From assembly GCA_035296325.1 (NCBI GenBank), contig DATHBD010000002.1, forward strand, positions 67,082-131,081: a stretch of 64,000 nt of DNA, given 5' to 3'. Origin of the DNA: DATHBD01 sp035296325. Its GTDB lineage: Bacteria > Actinomycetota > Actinomycetes > Mycobacteriales > Micromonosporaceae. The notes under the pieces are model-generated. The model was not told where the DNA came from, ran no database searches, and saw nothing but the letters and a program-made list of their open reading frames with translations. The position numbers and the translations under genes were made by a program. How positions within the stretch are numbered: the first letter of the stretch is position 1; each line of letters opens with the position of its first letter. Positions 8,874 through 20,804 of this stretch are shown in pieces.

Positions 8874-9728
8874 ATGCTGCGCAGACTTCTCAACCGGCTC
8901 GAGCAGGCGGACGCCCTCGACCCGGCGGGTGACCGGCTCCAGGAAACCGTCCAGTCGGTGCTGCGCCCGCAGCGGCTGCGCGATCTTCTGCACGGCGTCT
9001 GGCTGGGGCATCCGCTGCACCCGATCCTCGTGCAACTGCCGGTGGGCGCGTTTCTGAGCACGGCCGTCCTCGACCTGCTGCCCGGCCAACGTCGGGCCGC
9101 GACGACGCTCGTCGGCGTCGGCACCGCCGCGACCCTGCCGGCCGCGGTGGCCGGCCTGAACGACTGGGCGTCGCTCGCCCGCGAGCAGCGCCGGGTCGGC
9201 CTGGTGCACGCCGCCGCCAACACCGTGGCACTTGCCCTCTATGCCGGCTCGCTGGCTGCCCGGCTGCGCGGGCGGCAGGGGCGCGGCCGGCTGCTGGCCT
9301 ACTGCGGCCTCGCCGCCGCCGGGTCGGGTGCCTACCTCGGCGGGCACCTGTCGTACAAGGAGGGTGCCGGCGTCAACCACGCCCTGCCGGACCTGCGTCG
9401 CCTTCCCGACGGCTGGCACGGCGTGGCGGACCTGACCGCGCTGGCCGACGGCGAGCCTGCGGTGCGTCGTGTCGACGAGGTGCCGATCCTGCTGTACCGC
9501 ACCGGCGACGAGGTGTCGGCGTTCCTGGAACGGTGCGGGCACCAGGCCGGCCCGCTCGGGGACGGCGACGTGATCGGCTCGGGCCGGGACGCGTGCGTGG
9601 TGTGTCCGTGGCACGGCAGCGTCTTCAAGCTGACCGACGGCACCGTGGTGAGCGGCCCGGCCGCCACCGACCAGCCGGTGCTGCGGACCCGGGTGGTGGG
9701 CGGACGGGTCGAGGTGCATCTGCCCTAG
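8874..9728 (+). CDS. DUF2231 membrane domain fused to Rieske [2Fe-2S] domain
   Basis: A 284-residue protein. The N-terminal half (about 40-165) is a DUF2231-type four-helix membrane unit beginning with the typical GHPLHPILVQLPVG motif. The C-terminal third is a Rieske domain with the ligand pairs C-G-H (RCGHQAGPLG) and C-P-W-H (VCPWHGSVF). It probably passes electrons at the membrane, but no partner oxidase or oxygenase is encoded beside it. The start is uncertain; ATG 8874 is the first Met before the conserved region and a GTG at 8820 is also in frame. It follows the SDR after 57 bases and may be co-transcribed. Confidence 0.85.
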   Translation: MLRRLLNRLEQADALDPAGDRLQETVQSVLRPQRLRDLLHGVWLGHPLHPILVQLPVGAFLSTAVLDLLPGQRRAATTLVGVGTAATLPAAVAGLNDWASLAREQRRVGLVHAAANTVALALYAGSLAARLRGRQGRGRLLAYCGLAAAGSGAYLGGHLSYKEGAGVNHALPDLRRLPDGWHGVADLTALADGEPAVRRVDEVPILLYRTGDEVSAFLERCGHQAGPLGDGDVIGSGRDACVVCPWHGSVFKLTDGTVVSGPAATDQPVLRTRVVGGRVEVHLP

Positions 9729-9840
9729 CCGCCCCATTGCTGCGTCCGCCCGTGCCGCTGTGTGCTCGACCGGTGAGTTTTGTCGGAGCCGGCGGTCATA
9801 GTGTGCGGGATGTGCAGACACGCAGCAGTGGGAGGACCTG

Positions 9841-11262
9841 ATGAGCACCACGACCGTCGGTGCGGGCCGGGGCTGGTTTCGTGGTCCTCTTCGTCCGTTT
9901 CGGTGGGGCCAGTATCGGCTGCTCGCGGCCTCGGTGACGATGTCGTTGTTCGCCGCCGGGGTGTGGATGATCGCCCTGGTATGGCAGGTGATCGCGCTCG
10001 ACGGCGGGCCGACCGAGCTGTCGGCGGTGTCGGCCGCGGCAGCCGTCGGCATGCTGGCCACGACGCTGCTCGGTGGGGTTCTGGCTGACCGTATCCCGCA
10101 ACGGCGGATTCTGCTGGCCGTGGCGGGGGTTCGCACCGCGGCGGTCGGCCTGGTGTCGGTCCTGGCGCTGGCCGGGCAGATCGCCCTGTGGCATCTCGTG
10201 GTGGTGGCGCTGCTGGTCGGCGTGGGAAACGGGTTCACCTACCCGGCGTACTCCGCGCTGCTGCCGTCGATCCTGCCGCCCGAGGATCTGATGGCCGCCA
10301 ACGGCGTGGAGGGCATGCTGCGGCCGACCATCATGCAGGCCGCCGGCCCCGCACTGGCCAGCGCGATGATCGCGGCCAGCTCGCCGGGTGCAGCACTTGC
10401 CATGGTGGCCCTGCTGGAGGCGATTGGCTTCGCCTTCCTGCTGGCCGTGCGTCCGGTGCCGGTGCGGCGCGACAGATCGGCGGAGACCGCCCACCCGGTG
10501 CGCGCCGCGGTGGTGGACCTGCGGGACGGCTTCCGGTACATGATGCGCACCCCGTGGCTGCTTGCCACGCTCCTGTTCGCGTCGATGCTGGTCCTGTTGA
10601 TCATGGGTCCGATCGAGGTGCTCATCCCCTTCGTGATCAAGGACAGGGCCGGCGGTGGTCCGGGGGAGCACGCGGTGGTCATGGCGGCGTTCGGCATCGG
10701 TGGCGCTCTGGGGTCGCTGGGCATGGCCGCGTTCCGGATGCCCCGGAGATATCTGACGATCATGAACTTGTTCTGGGGCGTGGGGTGCCTGCCGCTGGCT
10801 CTCATCGGCGTGGCCACCGAGGTGTGGTTGATCGCCGCGGCGGTGTTCCTGGTGGGGGTCTGCTTCTCCGCGCCCATGGTCATCTGGGGCACGCTGCTCC
10901 AGCGGCGCGTGCCGGCGCACATGCTGGGCCGGGTCGCCAGCCTGGACTTCTTCGTGTCGCTGGCGTTCATGCCGGTGTCCATGGCGCTTGCCGGCCCGGT
11001 CAGCACCGCGATCGGCCTTGATGCCACATTCGTGCTGGCCGGCGTGCTGCCCACCGCCATCGCGGTGCTGGCGATCGTGCTGGCCAAGATGCGGCAGGAC
11101 GAGTTGGCCCACCCACTCGACGTGCCGCCCGAGCCGAGCCAGCCCGGGGAGAGCGACCCGGACGGGAGCCAGCCGGGACCGATCCAGCCGGAATCAATCC
11201 AGTCAGGGCCGCCGGAGCCGACCGGCCCGCCGCGCGAGGACGTGCGGCGGGCGCTGGTCTGA
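9841..11262 (+). CDS. MFS transporter (MFS_3-type drug exporter family)
   Basis: A 473-residue integral membrane protein with about twelve hydrophobic helices and the loop 2-3 signature LGGVLADRIPQRRIL. It resembles the Tap/MFS_3 exporters of actinobacteria. After the last helix comes a roughly 60-residue hydrophilic tail rich in Pro, Gln, Ser and Glu (PEPSQPGESDPDGSQPGP and further), probably cytoplasmic and disordered. GGAGG lies 7 bases before ATG 9841. Substrate cannot be inferred. Confidence 0.88.
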   Translation: MSTTTVGAGRGWFRGPLRPFRWGQYRLLAASVTMSLFAAGVWMIALVWQVIALDGGPTELSAVSAAAAVGMLATTLLGGVLADRIPQRRILLAVAGVRTAAVGLVSVLALAGQIALWHLVVVALLVGVGNGFTYPAYSALLPSILPPEDLMAANGVEGMLRPTIMQAAGPALASAMIAASSPGAALAMVALLEAIGFAFLLAVRPVPVRRDRSAETAHPVRAAVVDLRDGFRYMMRTPWLLATLLFASMLVLLIMGPIEVLIPFVIKDRAGGGPGEHAVVMAAFGIGGALGSLGMAAFRMPRRYLTIMNLFWGVGCLPLALIGVATEVWLIAAAVFLVGVCFSAPMVIWGTLLQRRVPAHMLGRVASLDFFVSLAFMPVSMALAGPVSTAIGLDATFVLAGVLPTAIAVLAIVLAKMRQDELAHPLDVPPEPSQPGESDPDGSQPGPIQPESIQSGPPEPTGPPREDVRRALV

Positions 11263-11434
11263 GCCAGGGCACTGACCGGGTCGGCACGGTCCCCGACGGC
11301 GGTGCCCTACCTCTCCGACAGATTTACACCTCTGAATGACCACGGTACGATCCGGACCTGGCTGACCCAGTCTGAACTGGGCATATAGGCGTCCGTAACG
11401 TCGCCTGAGCCCGACTGTCTGACGAGGAGTAGAT

Positions 11435-12721
11435 GTGAAGGTGCCGCACCGTCGTACCGCGGTATTGATTTCGGTCGCGCTGGCGATAATGACCGGCGGG
11501 GTTGTGGTGACCGCGGTCGCCAGCGCCGCCACCACCGGTTGTCGAGTCGACTACAAAGTGACGAATCAATGGCCGGGTGGGTTCGGTGGAGACGTCACCA
11601 TCACCAACCTCGGCGACGCCCTGACGGGCTGGACTCTGACCTGGGCTGTCGAGCCCGGGCAGGGCATCACCCAGGCGTGGAACGCGAGCGTGGCCGTCAC
11701 CGGCACCACAGCGACCGCGAGCAACCTCAACTACAACGGCGCGATCGCGGCAAACGGCACCATGAACTTCGGCTTCAACGGTACGTGGACTGGCGCCAAT
11801 CCGGTTCCCGGCGCCTTCAGCCTCAACGGCACCCCGTGCACGGGTACGCCGAATGCCACGCCGTGCGCCCCGCCGTCGACAAGCCCGCCGGCTTCGAGCG
11901 TGCCACCGACCCGGCCGGTCAGCACCACGCCGAGCACCACCGAGAGCACAACGCCAAGCACCACGCCGAGCCGTACGCCGTCGACCACCCCGTCGGCCCC
12001 TCAGAAGAAGATCACAATCTGGATGGCGGGTGACTCGACGATGCAGAACAGCACGGCCTGCCCCGTCGGCTGGGGCGGCCCGCAGTTCGCCCCGCTGTTC
12101 AACAGCAACGTCACCGTGGTCAACAGTGCGATCGGCGGCCGGAGCATCCAGACCTGGCTGTACGACCCCAACGTCACGGCGACCATGAATCCCGCGGGCG
12201 AGTGCGTGATCAGCCCGGCGACCTACTCCAGCCGATGGCTGGCGATGCTGAACGCGAACACGGGCATGAAGGCGGGGGACTACCTCTTTATCCAGTTCGG
12301 CATCAACGACGGGTCCCGCACCTGCAACCGGCACGTGGGCTCGGCGCGCTACCAGGAACTTCTCGGCGTGATGGTGAAGGCGGCCAAGGACCGCGGTGCC
12401 AACCCGGTCCTGCTCACTCCGGTCTCGGCGATCCGGTGCGAAGGGAACGTGGCGGTCGCAACCCGCGGTTTCCTCACCGAGACCTTCGCGGCCGGCGCCG
12501 CCAACAACGTGCCGGTCATCGACCTGCACAGGTTGAGCTACACGCTCTACAACACCCTGCGGCTGTGCCCGAACAACGCGGACTACACCACCGGTGCGGT
12601 CGGCGCGTTCTTCTGTAACGACCACACCCACTTCGACGCGGCCGGTGCCCGCCAGATCGCGGCTGTGGTGGCGACGGCGGTACGCAACCAGAGAATCCCG
12701 CTGGCCGCCTACCTGCGGTAG
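11435..12721 (+). CDS. secreted CBM2-rhamnogalacturonan acetylesterase-like SGNH hydrolase
   Basis: Probably removes acetyl groups from pectic rhamnogalacturonan while bound to cellulose. The 428-residue product has a Sec signal (1-33), a family-2 cellulose-binding module at about 35-135 with Cys near each end, a Thr/Ser/Pro linker at about 140-188, and an SGNH esterase domain: block I GDSTMQ, block II Gly in AIGGRS, block III GIND, and block V DHTHF with the catalytic Asp/His. This order matches RhgT-type acetylesterases. GTG 11435 follows GAGGAG. It is monocistronic and ends at a GC-rich hairpin. Confidence 0.9.
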   Translation: MKVPHRRTAVLISVALAIMTGGVVVTAVASAATTGCRVDYKVTNQWPGGFGGDVTITNLGDALTGWTLTWAVEPGQGITQAWNASVAVTGTTATASNLNYNGAIAANGTMNFGFNGTWTGANPVPGAFSLNGTPCTGTPNATPCAPPSTSPPASSVPPTRPVSTTPSTTESTTPSTTPSRTPSTTPSAPQKKITIWMAGDSTMQNSTACPVGWGGPQFAPLFNSNVTVVNSAIGGRSIQTWLYDPNVTATMNPAGECVISPATYSSRWLAMLNANTGMKAGDYLFIQFGINDGSRTCNRHVGSARYQELLGVMVKAAKDRGANPVLLTPVSAIRCEGNVAVATRGFLTETFAAGAANNVPVIDLHRLSYTLYNTLRLCPNNADYTTGAVGAFFCNDHTHFDAAGARQIAAVVATAVRNQRIPLAAYLR

Positions 12722-12738
12722 CGGCCGCATCAGCGGTG

Positions 12739-12776
12739 TCAGGGCCCCGGAGCGCAGTGCCGCGCCGGGGCCCTGA
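12739..12776 (+). terminator. hairpin terminator after the acetylesterase
   Basis: A 12-base-pair perfect stem (12739-12750 with 12765-12776) and 14-base loop, 17 bases after the stop codon. There is no U-tract, as is common in high-GC actinomycetes. Confidence 0.75.
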
Positions 12777-12875
12777 TCCGTCCCGGTGGCCGAGGTACGG
12801 ATCCGGTGACCGGTTGCTTGCGTTCCGGATTGCTCTTATATTGACGCCCATCCATCGCGAGCGTCGGGAGACCGC

Positions 12876-13955
12876 ATGTTGCATCGTCGTCGAGCACTGT
12901 TGGTCGCGCTGGCCGGCTCCCTGAGCCTCGGCGGTGTGGTCTCCGTCGTCAACGCTGGGCCGGTGTCCGCGACGCACACGGCGGTGTCGGCGCCGACGCC
13001 GACCGCGCGCCCCGTCGCCGCGGCGGCCTGCACGCCAGGTGTCAGCTACGGAGAGCCGTTGCGGGCGGTGGAGCAGCGGGCGACCATGATTTCGGGGGGG
13101 TTCAACTTCCTGGAGGGCCCGGTCTGGATCGCTGAGCAGAACCGGCTGCTGGTGTCGGACATGCAGCCCGCCGCCGGAACGGAGAAGGTCCAGCCATCGG
13201 TGATCAGGGCGATGACACCCGCGGGCGCCTTCTCGGTGTTCGCCGGCAACGCCGGCAGCAATGGCCTCGCCCGCAGCGCCGACGGCACCCGCCTTCTCGC
13301 CGCGACCCACGATCAGCGCAACGTTTCCTCGTTCGATCTCACCGGGGGCGACCGCAGAGTCGAGGCGGCGACCCTCCGGGTTGGGACCCCTGCCTCGCCC
13401 AGAAATTTGCGCTTCAACTCACCCAACGATCTGACGGTGCGTAGCGACGGCACGGTGTACTTCACCGACCCCAACTTCCAACGAGGCAACCGCCGGGACG
13501 ACATGAGCGGCCGGACCGGGGTGTACCGGGTGCGCGACCGCGTCGTGTACCCGGTGGACGAGACACTGCGTCAGCCGAACGGCATCGTGCTCTCGCCCGA
13601 CGAGAAGACCCTCTACGTCGGCGCCAACGGCAAGATCTACCGGTACCCGGTGCTGCCGGACGGCCGCACCGGGCCGCGCGCCGACTTCGCCGAGGTGGCG
13701 GGTACGGACGGCGCCACGGTCGACTGTGCCGGCAATATCTACTGGGCGTCCTACTCCGACGGCAGGATCCATGTCTTCGCGCCGGACGGGCGCAAGCGCG
13801 GCACCATCATCGCCGGTACCAACACCACGAACGCGGCGTTCGGCGGGGCTGACGGCCGCACCCTCTTCATCACGTCCGGCGTCGTCATGCCCAATGCCCC
13901 GGGGAACTTCGCCGTGTACCAGATCTACCTCAACGTGCCCGGGTCGCCGTACTGA
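12876..13955 (+). CDS. secreted SMP-30/gluconolactonase-like beta-propeller protein
   Basis: A 359-residue exported six-blade propeller. The signal peptide covers about 1-30. SMP-30 landmarks include FNFLEGPVW with the metal-binding Glu, FNSPNDLTV with Asn and Asp, QPNGIVLSPD and TDGATVDCAGNIYWA. These supply the divalent-metal site of gluconolactonase-type lactonases, so hydrolysis of an extracellular sugar lactone is likely. The position next to pectin and xyloglucan enzymes fits sugar-acid metabolism. GGGAG precedes the ATG by 7 bases. Confidence 0.85.
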   Translation: MLHRRRALLVALAGSLSLGGVVSVVNAGPVSATHTAVSAPTPTARPVAAAACTPGVSYGEPLRAVEQRATMISGGFNFLEGPVWIAEQNRLLVSDMQPAAGTEKVQPSVIRAMTPAGAFSVFAGNAGSNGLARSADGTRLLAATHDQRNVSSFDLTGGDRRVEAATLRVGTPASPRNLRFNSPNDLTVRSDGTVYFTDPNFQRGNRRDDMSGRTGVYRVRDRVVYPVDETLRQPNGIVLSPDEKTLYVGANGKIYRYPVLPDGRTGPRADFAEVAGTDGATVDCAGNIYWASYSDGRIHVFAPDGRKRGTIIAGTNTTNAAFGGADGRTLFITSGVVMPNAPGNFAVYQIYLNVPGSPY

Positions 13956-14061
13956 CATTTGGCACGCTGGCCTCATCGCGGTCGTCCAGACGGAACCAAG
14001 GCGTAGGGTGTGCTGTAGCTCACCGTAACTGTAATACTACGCAGCGTGTCCGTCTCGGGGG

Positions 14062-15276
14062 ATGAACGTGACAAACCACCAGCTCCAGGCCACCGAGGAT
14101 CTGCCTGCCTCGTACTACCGCCAGATGATCGACAGCATCGCGGACTACGAGATCATCCGGCTCGATGAGAAGGGCATCATCTGCAGCTGGCATCCCGGCG
14201 CCGAGCGGATGACCCAGTACACCGCCGAAGAGGTCCTCGGCAGGCCGGTCTCGGTCTTCTACACCCCTGAGGACGTCGCGGACGGACGGGCCGAATCCGA
14301 GCTGCGTGCCGCCTCGGAAACCGGCCGCTGCGAGCTGGAAGGTTGGCGGGTACGCCGGGACGGGAGCCAGTTCTGGGCTTCCGTCGTTCTGGCACCGATC
14401 CGGGACCAGACCGGCGGCGTGGTGGGATACGTGAAGGTGGCCCGTGACCTGACCGAGCGGCGCAACCAGGAGGCGGCGCTGCGCGGGGTCCAGCAGATGG
14501 TCGACGGGATCGCCGACTTCGAGGTCATCCGGTTGGACCAGCGCGGCGTCGTGCGGTCGTGGAACCCGGGCGCGGCCACGCTCACCGGATACGCCGCCGC
14601 CGAGGTGATCGGGCAGCACGTGTCCAAGTTCTACACCGAGGACGATACGCGTACCGGGCTCGCCGACCGGGAGATGGCCATGGCGGCCCGCGATGGCAGC
14701 CTGGAGACCGAGGGCTGGCGTATCCGTAAGGACGGCAGCCGATTCTGGGCGAACGTCGTGCTCAGCCCGATTCACGACGACGGGCGTGAACTGACGGGAT
14801 TCGTCAAGGTGGCCCGGGACATGACGGACCGACGCGAGCAGGACCGGTTGGTGCAGCGACAGCGGGACGAGATCCTGGAACTGTCCACGCCGGTGATCCA
14901 GGTCTGGGACAAGGTGCTGATCCTGCCACTGATCGGCACCCTGGACAGCCTGCGTGCCTCCCGGTTGACCGAGAGTCTGCTGGAGCGCATCGCGATGGAT
15001 CAGGCCGAGGTCGTGATCCTGGACGTCAGTGGGGTGCCGACCATCGACAGCGGCGTGGCCCGGCATCTGCTCAAGACCGCGGAAGCCGCCCGGCTGATGG
15101 GCACGGCGAGCATTCTGAGCGGGGTTCGCCCGGAGATCGCACAGTCCATGGTGCACCTCGGCATCGATCTGGGTGCCCTGCGCAGCCGCACCAGTCTCAA
15201 GGACGCGTTGCAGCTTGCCCTGCGCCTGGTGCAGGCTGGGGCTGACGCAGCGGACCGGGTCAGCGTCGGTGTCTGA
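14062..15276 (+). CDS. RsbR-like stressosome sensor with two PAS domains and STAS domain
   Basis: First gene of a five-gene signalling operon. Two PAS domains (about 20-145 and 146-270) are tandem duplicates, each with SIADYE/GIADFE, SWHPGAERMT/SWNPGAATLT and GWRxRxDGSxFWA, ending in a shared VKVARDxTxR. The C-terminal STAS domain (about 285-395) closely follows Bacillus RsbR: VVILDVSGVPTIDSGVARHLL and GVRPEIAQSMVHLGIDL. RsbR forms the stressosome scaffold with RsbS. Bacillus RsbR carries an N-terminal globin-like sensor; here PAS domains take its place and could sense redox, light or a ligand. The start follows GGGGG 2 bases upstream, so the true start could be slightly downstream. It overlaps the next gene by 8 bases. 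Confidence 0.9.
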   Translation: MNVTNHQLQATEDLPASYYRQMIDSIADYEIIRLDEKGIICSWHPGAERMTQYTAEEVLGRPVSVFYTPEDVADGRAESELRAASETGRCELEGWRVRRDGSQFWASVVLAPIRDQTGGVVGYVKVARDLTERRNQEAALRGVQQMVDGIADFEVIRLDQRGVVRSWNPGAATLTGYAAAEVIGQHVSKFYTEDDTRTGLADREMAMAARDGSLETEGWRIRKDGSRFWANVVLSPIHDDGRELTGFVKVARDMTDRREQDRLVQRQRDEILELSTPVIQVWDKVLILPLIGTLDSLRASRLTESLLERIAMDQAEVVILDVSGVPTIDSGVARHLLKTAEAARLMGTASILSGVRPEIAQSMVHLGIDLGALRSRTSLKDALQLALRLVQAGADAADRVSVGV

Positions 15277-15664
15277 GGCTGTTGCGATCATGCGGATGGG
15301 TCCGGACCTGCTGGTGACGCTGCAGGGCGACCTCGACGACCGTGCCGTCGAGTCGATCGAACGGGAGGTCACCGCGGAGGTGGTGCGGGGGCATGCCCGG
15401 GGAGCGCTAATCGACGTCAGCGGTCTGGCGGTTGTCGACTCGTTCGTCGCGACGGTGCTCGGCCGCCTGGTGAACATGATCCGCCTGCTCGGCGCCGAGA
15501 CGACCATCGTCGGCATCCGGCCTCCGGTAGCGATCACCCTGGTCGAACTCGGCATATCCCTCCGGCACGTGAACACCGCGTTGAACGCCGAGCAGGGCAT
15601 GGCGAGGCTCCGCCGGGCCCGCCACGACGACAGCGCCCGGGGCGGCGATGATCACAACCTTTGA
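15269..15664 (+). CDS. rsbS: RsbS-like single-domain STAS protein
   Basis: A 131-residue STAS protein that would co-assemble with the upstream RsbR-like sensor and hold RsbT. The conserved STAS loop reads LIDVSGLAVVDSFVATVLGRL, with Ser residues at the positions phosphorylated by RsbT in Bacillus. GTG 15269 overlaps the upstream stop (GTGTCTGA), indicating coupled translation. The end overlaps the next start by 17 bases. Confidence 0.88.
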   Translation: MSEAVAIMRMGPDLLVTLQGDLDDRAVESIEREVTAEVVRGHARGALIDVSGLAVVDSFVATVLGRLVNMIRLLGAETTIVGIRPPVAITLVELGISLRHVNTALNAEQGMARLRRARHDDSARGGDDHNL

Positions 15665-16088
15665 ACCGAACGTGGCCGACCACCCCGCCCACACCGCGGT
15701 GATCATCAACGGAGAGTCGGACCTGCTCCGGGTCCGCTCCGCGTTACGGGCGGCCGCGGAGCGGGCCGGGCTCCGGTTGACCGCGACCACCAAGCTCGTC
15801 ACCGCCGGCAGTGAGTTGGCCCGCAATATCCTGCGGTACGCCACCGCCGGGCACGGGGTCGTGTCCATCGAGGATGCCGCCGCCGGGCCGAAACGTGGGG
15901 TGCGCGCCGCGTTCGCCGACCTCGGTCCCGGAATCGCCGACCTCGACCTGGCGATGCTGGACGGATACAGCTCGGCCGGCGGCCTCGGGATCGGACTGCC
16001 GGGCAGTCGTCGGCTGGTCGATGAGTTCTCCATCGAGTCCGCCCTCGGCGCGGGCACCAAGGTGGTGATCACGCAGTGGGATCGTTGA
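15648..16088 (+). CDS. rsbT: RsbT-like serine kinase (HATPase)
   Basis: The kinase expected to phosphorylate RsbR/RsbS and then be released to switch on a partner. The 146-residue protein has the GHKL ATP-site motifs: N-box ELARNILRYA, G1 DLGPGI and G2 GLGIGLPGSRRL, and ends GTKVVITQW as RsbT proteins do. It sits in the canonical R-S-T order with overlapping ends on both sides. Confidence 0.9.
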   Translation: MITTFEPNVADHPAHTAVIINGESDLLRVRSALRAAAERAGLRLTATTKLVTAGSELARNILRYATAGHGVVSIEDAAAGPKRGVRAAFADLGPGIADLDLAMLDGYSSAGGLGIGLPGSRRLVDEFSIESALGAGTKVVITQWDR

Positions 16089-17106
16089 CCAGGCACGGCC
16101 TGCGCCAGTCAAGTCACGAGCGGTTCACGGTGGCCGACACCGGCGCCGTCGGAGCGGTCCGACGCGCCGTCTGCGGGTACGCCAGTCGGCTCAGCGACGA
16201 CGCTTCCTTCGCCGCGGTCGCGGCGCGGGTCGCGACCGAGCTGGCGACCAACCTGTTGCGGCATGCGCGGCCGGGCGGATGGATGCTCGTCCGCCCGCTC
16301 CCACCGGACGGCGTGGAGATGCTCGCGGTGGATTCCGGGCCCGGAATTCGCGATGTCGCCGCCGCGGTGGCCGGTCGGGCGCCTTCCCCGAACGGACTGG
16401 GCTGTGGACTGGCGGCCGTGTGCAGCGCCTCGTCGGTATTCGACGTGTACAGCCGCCGCGACCGGGGGACCGTTGTTCTGGCCGTCGTGCAGGCCGGGCG
16501 GAGCCGTTCCAGACCTGCCCGGCCGGCGCGGCGATGGGCCGGCATCTCGATTGGAATCGATGAAGCCTGCGGTGACGGCTGGGCCGTCGTCGAGGAAGCG
16601 GGCGAACTGACGGTCGTCGTGGTGGACGGGTTGGGCCACGGCATCCACGCGTCCATCGCCGCCGACGCCGCCCTGGGAGCTCTCGCCGACAGTCCCACCG
16701 GTCTCGACGGCTACCTCGCCCACGCCAACGCCGCCATGCGCCACACCCGGGGCGCCGCCCTCGCCGTGGGTCGCCTCTCGGCGGGCGGTGAGGAGCTACG
16801 GTGCCTGTCGATCGGCAACATCGGCGGCAGCCTGGTTCACCGCGGTGCACAGCGCAGCATTGTGGCCGTCAACGGCACGGTCGGTCTGCGGGAGGTGCCG
16901 CCGGTCAGCAAGATCAGGTCGTACGCCTGGGCGGCCGACGGCACGTTGGTGATGTGGACCGACGGACTGCCGAGCCATATCGACCTGGCGGCCGAGGCGG
17001 AGCTTCTCACCCACGATCCGGCCGTGGTGGCCGCCGCCCTTCATCGCGACCACACCCGCGAGCGCGATGACGCCACCGTGGTCGTGGTCCGCAATCAGGT
17101 GGTGCC

Positions 17107-17110
<4 letters not shown>
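16076..17110 (+). CDS. HATPase domain fused to RsbX/SpoIIE-type PP2C phosphatase
   Basis: A 344-residue fusion. Residues about 12-140 form a second RsbT/RsbW-like ATPase domain (ELATNLLRHARPGG N-box, DSGPGI G1, NGLGCGLAAV G2). Residues about 150-340 form a small PP2C/SpoIIE domain with metal-binding Asp in VVVVDGLGHG, then LSIGNIGG, MWTDGLPS and RERDDATVVVV. In Bacillus, RsbX is phosphatase only and resets the stressosome; here a kinase-like domain is attached, so one chain could oppose itself. GTG 16076 overlaps rsbT by 13 bases. Confidence 0.87.
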
Positions 17111-19290
<2,180 letters not shown>

Positions 19291-19371
19291 GCCGATCTGT
19301 CCGTTCGCCGGCTGGACCCCGGCTGGCCGGTTGGCCCGTCTGCTGGTCGGCGCCCGGCGCGGTCTGCCATC

Positions 19372-20040
19372 ATGCCCACCATGAATTCAGCGGGCACCAC
19401 GCGGCGCGAGCCGATCGTCCTGCTCGGGGTGGGCGTCGTCGCCCTCGCCATCTCGGCGATCCGCCCCCACTCGTACGGCACCTGGTTCCTGGAGGTGCTC
19501 GCGGCGGTGATCGCCGTGCCGGTGCTGATCCTGACGTACCGCCGGTTCCCGCTGAGTCCACTGGCGTACCGGCTCATCCTGGCGCACGCCGTCATTCTGA
19601 TGATCGGCGGCCACTGGACCTACGCCGAGGTGCCCGTCGGGGACTGGGTTCGCGACTGGCTGGGCCTGGCGCGCAATCCGTACGACCGGTTCGGCCACCT
19701 GGCCCAAGGGTTCGTGCCCGCCATCATCGCCCGGGAGATCCTGCTGCGCCGGACTGCACTGCGCCCGGGCCGGTGGATCTTCGCGCTGGCGGTCTGCGTG
19801 GTCATGGCGATCAGCGCCTGGTGGGAGCTCCTCGAATGGTGGTCGGCCCTGATCGGCGGCGAGGCGGCCGACGATTTCCTCGGAACGCAGGGCGACCAGT
19901 GGGACACCCAGTCGGACATGTTCATGGCGCTGATCGGCGCTGTGCTCAGTCAGCTGCTCCTCGCCCGCCTGCACGACCGCCAGTTGGGTGACCTGTCGGA
20001 GGAGCCTCGCAACCAGCAACCGGTTACCGGGCCTGGGTGA
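19372..20040 (+). CDS. DUF2238 family membrane protein
   Basis: A 222-residue protein with about six hydrophobic helices and the family hallmarks IGGHWTYAEVP, NPYDRFGHLAQGF and WWELLEWWSA followed by FLGTQGDQWDTQSDM, characteristic of the YjdF/DUF2238 family. The function of the family is unknown. ATG 19381 is an alternative start. The coding end overlaps the end of the convergent HNH gene by 17 bases. Confidence 0.85.
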   Translation: MPTMNSAGTTRREPIVLLGVGVVALAISAIRPHSYGTWFLEVLAAVIAVPVLILTYRRFPLSPLAYRLILAHAVILMIGGHWTYAEVPVGDWVRDWLGLARNPYDRFGHLAQGFVPAIIAREILLRRTALRPGRWIFALAVCVVMAISAWWELLEWWSALIGGEAADDFLGTQGDQWDTQSDMFMALIGAVLSQLLLARLHDRQLGDLSEEPRNQQPVTGPG

Positions 20041-20677
20041 CGGTGACGGTGACGTTCGCGCACCGGTTGGCGTGGCCGGTGAGGGCCTGCTTCTCGGTGC
20101 TGTCGACGGTCAGCCGCCAGCGTGTCTTCACGGCGACCCAGTCGGCGATGTACCGGCACCGGGCGCCGCTGTAGGGCGGCATCCACGTGCCCGGATCGCG
20201 GTCACCCTTGGCCTGGTTGACGTTGTCGGTGACGGCGGCGAGGCTGCGGCGATCGCCGAGGTCGTTGGCGAACGCCCGCCGGGTTGTGGTGGTCCAGGAT
20301 CGGGCGCCCGAGTCCCATGCTTCGGCCAGCGGAACGAAGTGGTCGATGTCGAGATCGGCGGGCTCGGTCCAGTAGGCGTTGTCGTAATAGGAGTACCAAC
20401 GCCCACCGGTCAGCGTGCAGGGCGTTCCGACGCTGGGCGCGGCGGTGGCTTCGGCGATCAGGACCTCGTAGCGGGTGTTGCAGCGGTCGCCGTCGGCGTC
20501 GATCCAGTGCGGGAACAGGTCCCGGTCGTACCCGGTACGGACCTCGGTGGCGACCGGGAGATTGGCCACGGCGGTGCGCAGCGGTGCCGAGGAGGCTGCC
20601 CACGCTGGTTGCGCGGCGAGCGCCAGGGTGACCGGGATGGTGAGGATGGCGGCAGTCCAGCGGACGACACGGTTCAT
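20024..20677 (-). CDS. secreted HNH endonuclease (DUF1524-type)
   Basis: A 217-residue exported nuclease. The signal peptide (about 1-28) ends PAWAAS. The fold carries DIDHFVPLAEAWDSGA with the catalytic His and NVNQAKGDRDPGTW with the Asn/Lys of the HNH motif, as in many secreted actinobacterial HNH proteins. It probably degrades extracellular DNA for nutrition. ATG 20677 is the first Met before the signal peptide. Its stop codon lies inside the end of the opposite-strand DUF2238 gene. Confidence 0.87.
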   Translation of the reverse strand: MNRVVRWTAAILTIPVTLALAAQPAWAASSAPLRTAVANLPVATEVRTGYDRDLFPHWIDADGDRCNTRYEVLIAEATAAPSVGTPCTLTGGRWYSYYDNAYWTEPADLDIDHFVPLAEAWDSGARSWTTTTRRAFANDLGDRRSLAAVTDNVNQAKGDRDPGTWMPPYSGARCRYIADWVAVKTRWRLTVDSTEKQALTGHANRCANVTVTVTQAR

Positions 20678-20804
20678 GTCGGCGCTATCGGCATCCGCAG
20701 CGGCTGGATGAGAAGTTCCGGCTCGATGGTGCGGTTGTTGCCGCGGCGCCCGCGCCCGCGCCGCAGGCACTTGACTGCCAGGGCGGGACGGCTAGCCTCG
20801 GGGG

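Noticed and set aside
11324..12730. Minus-strand frame of 468 codons opposite the acetylesterase
   Set aside because: Antisense shadow; the acetylesterase has ordered signal, CBM2, linker and SGNH motifs.
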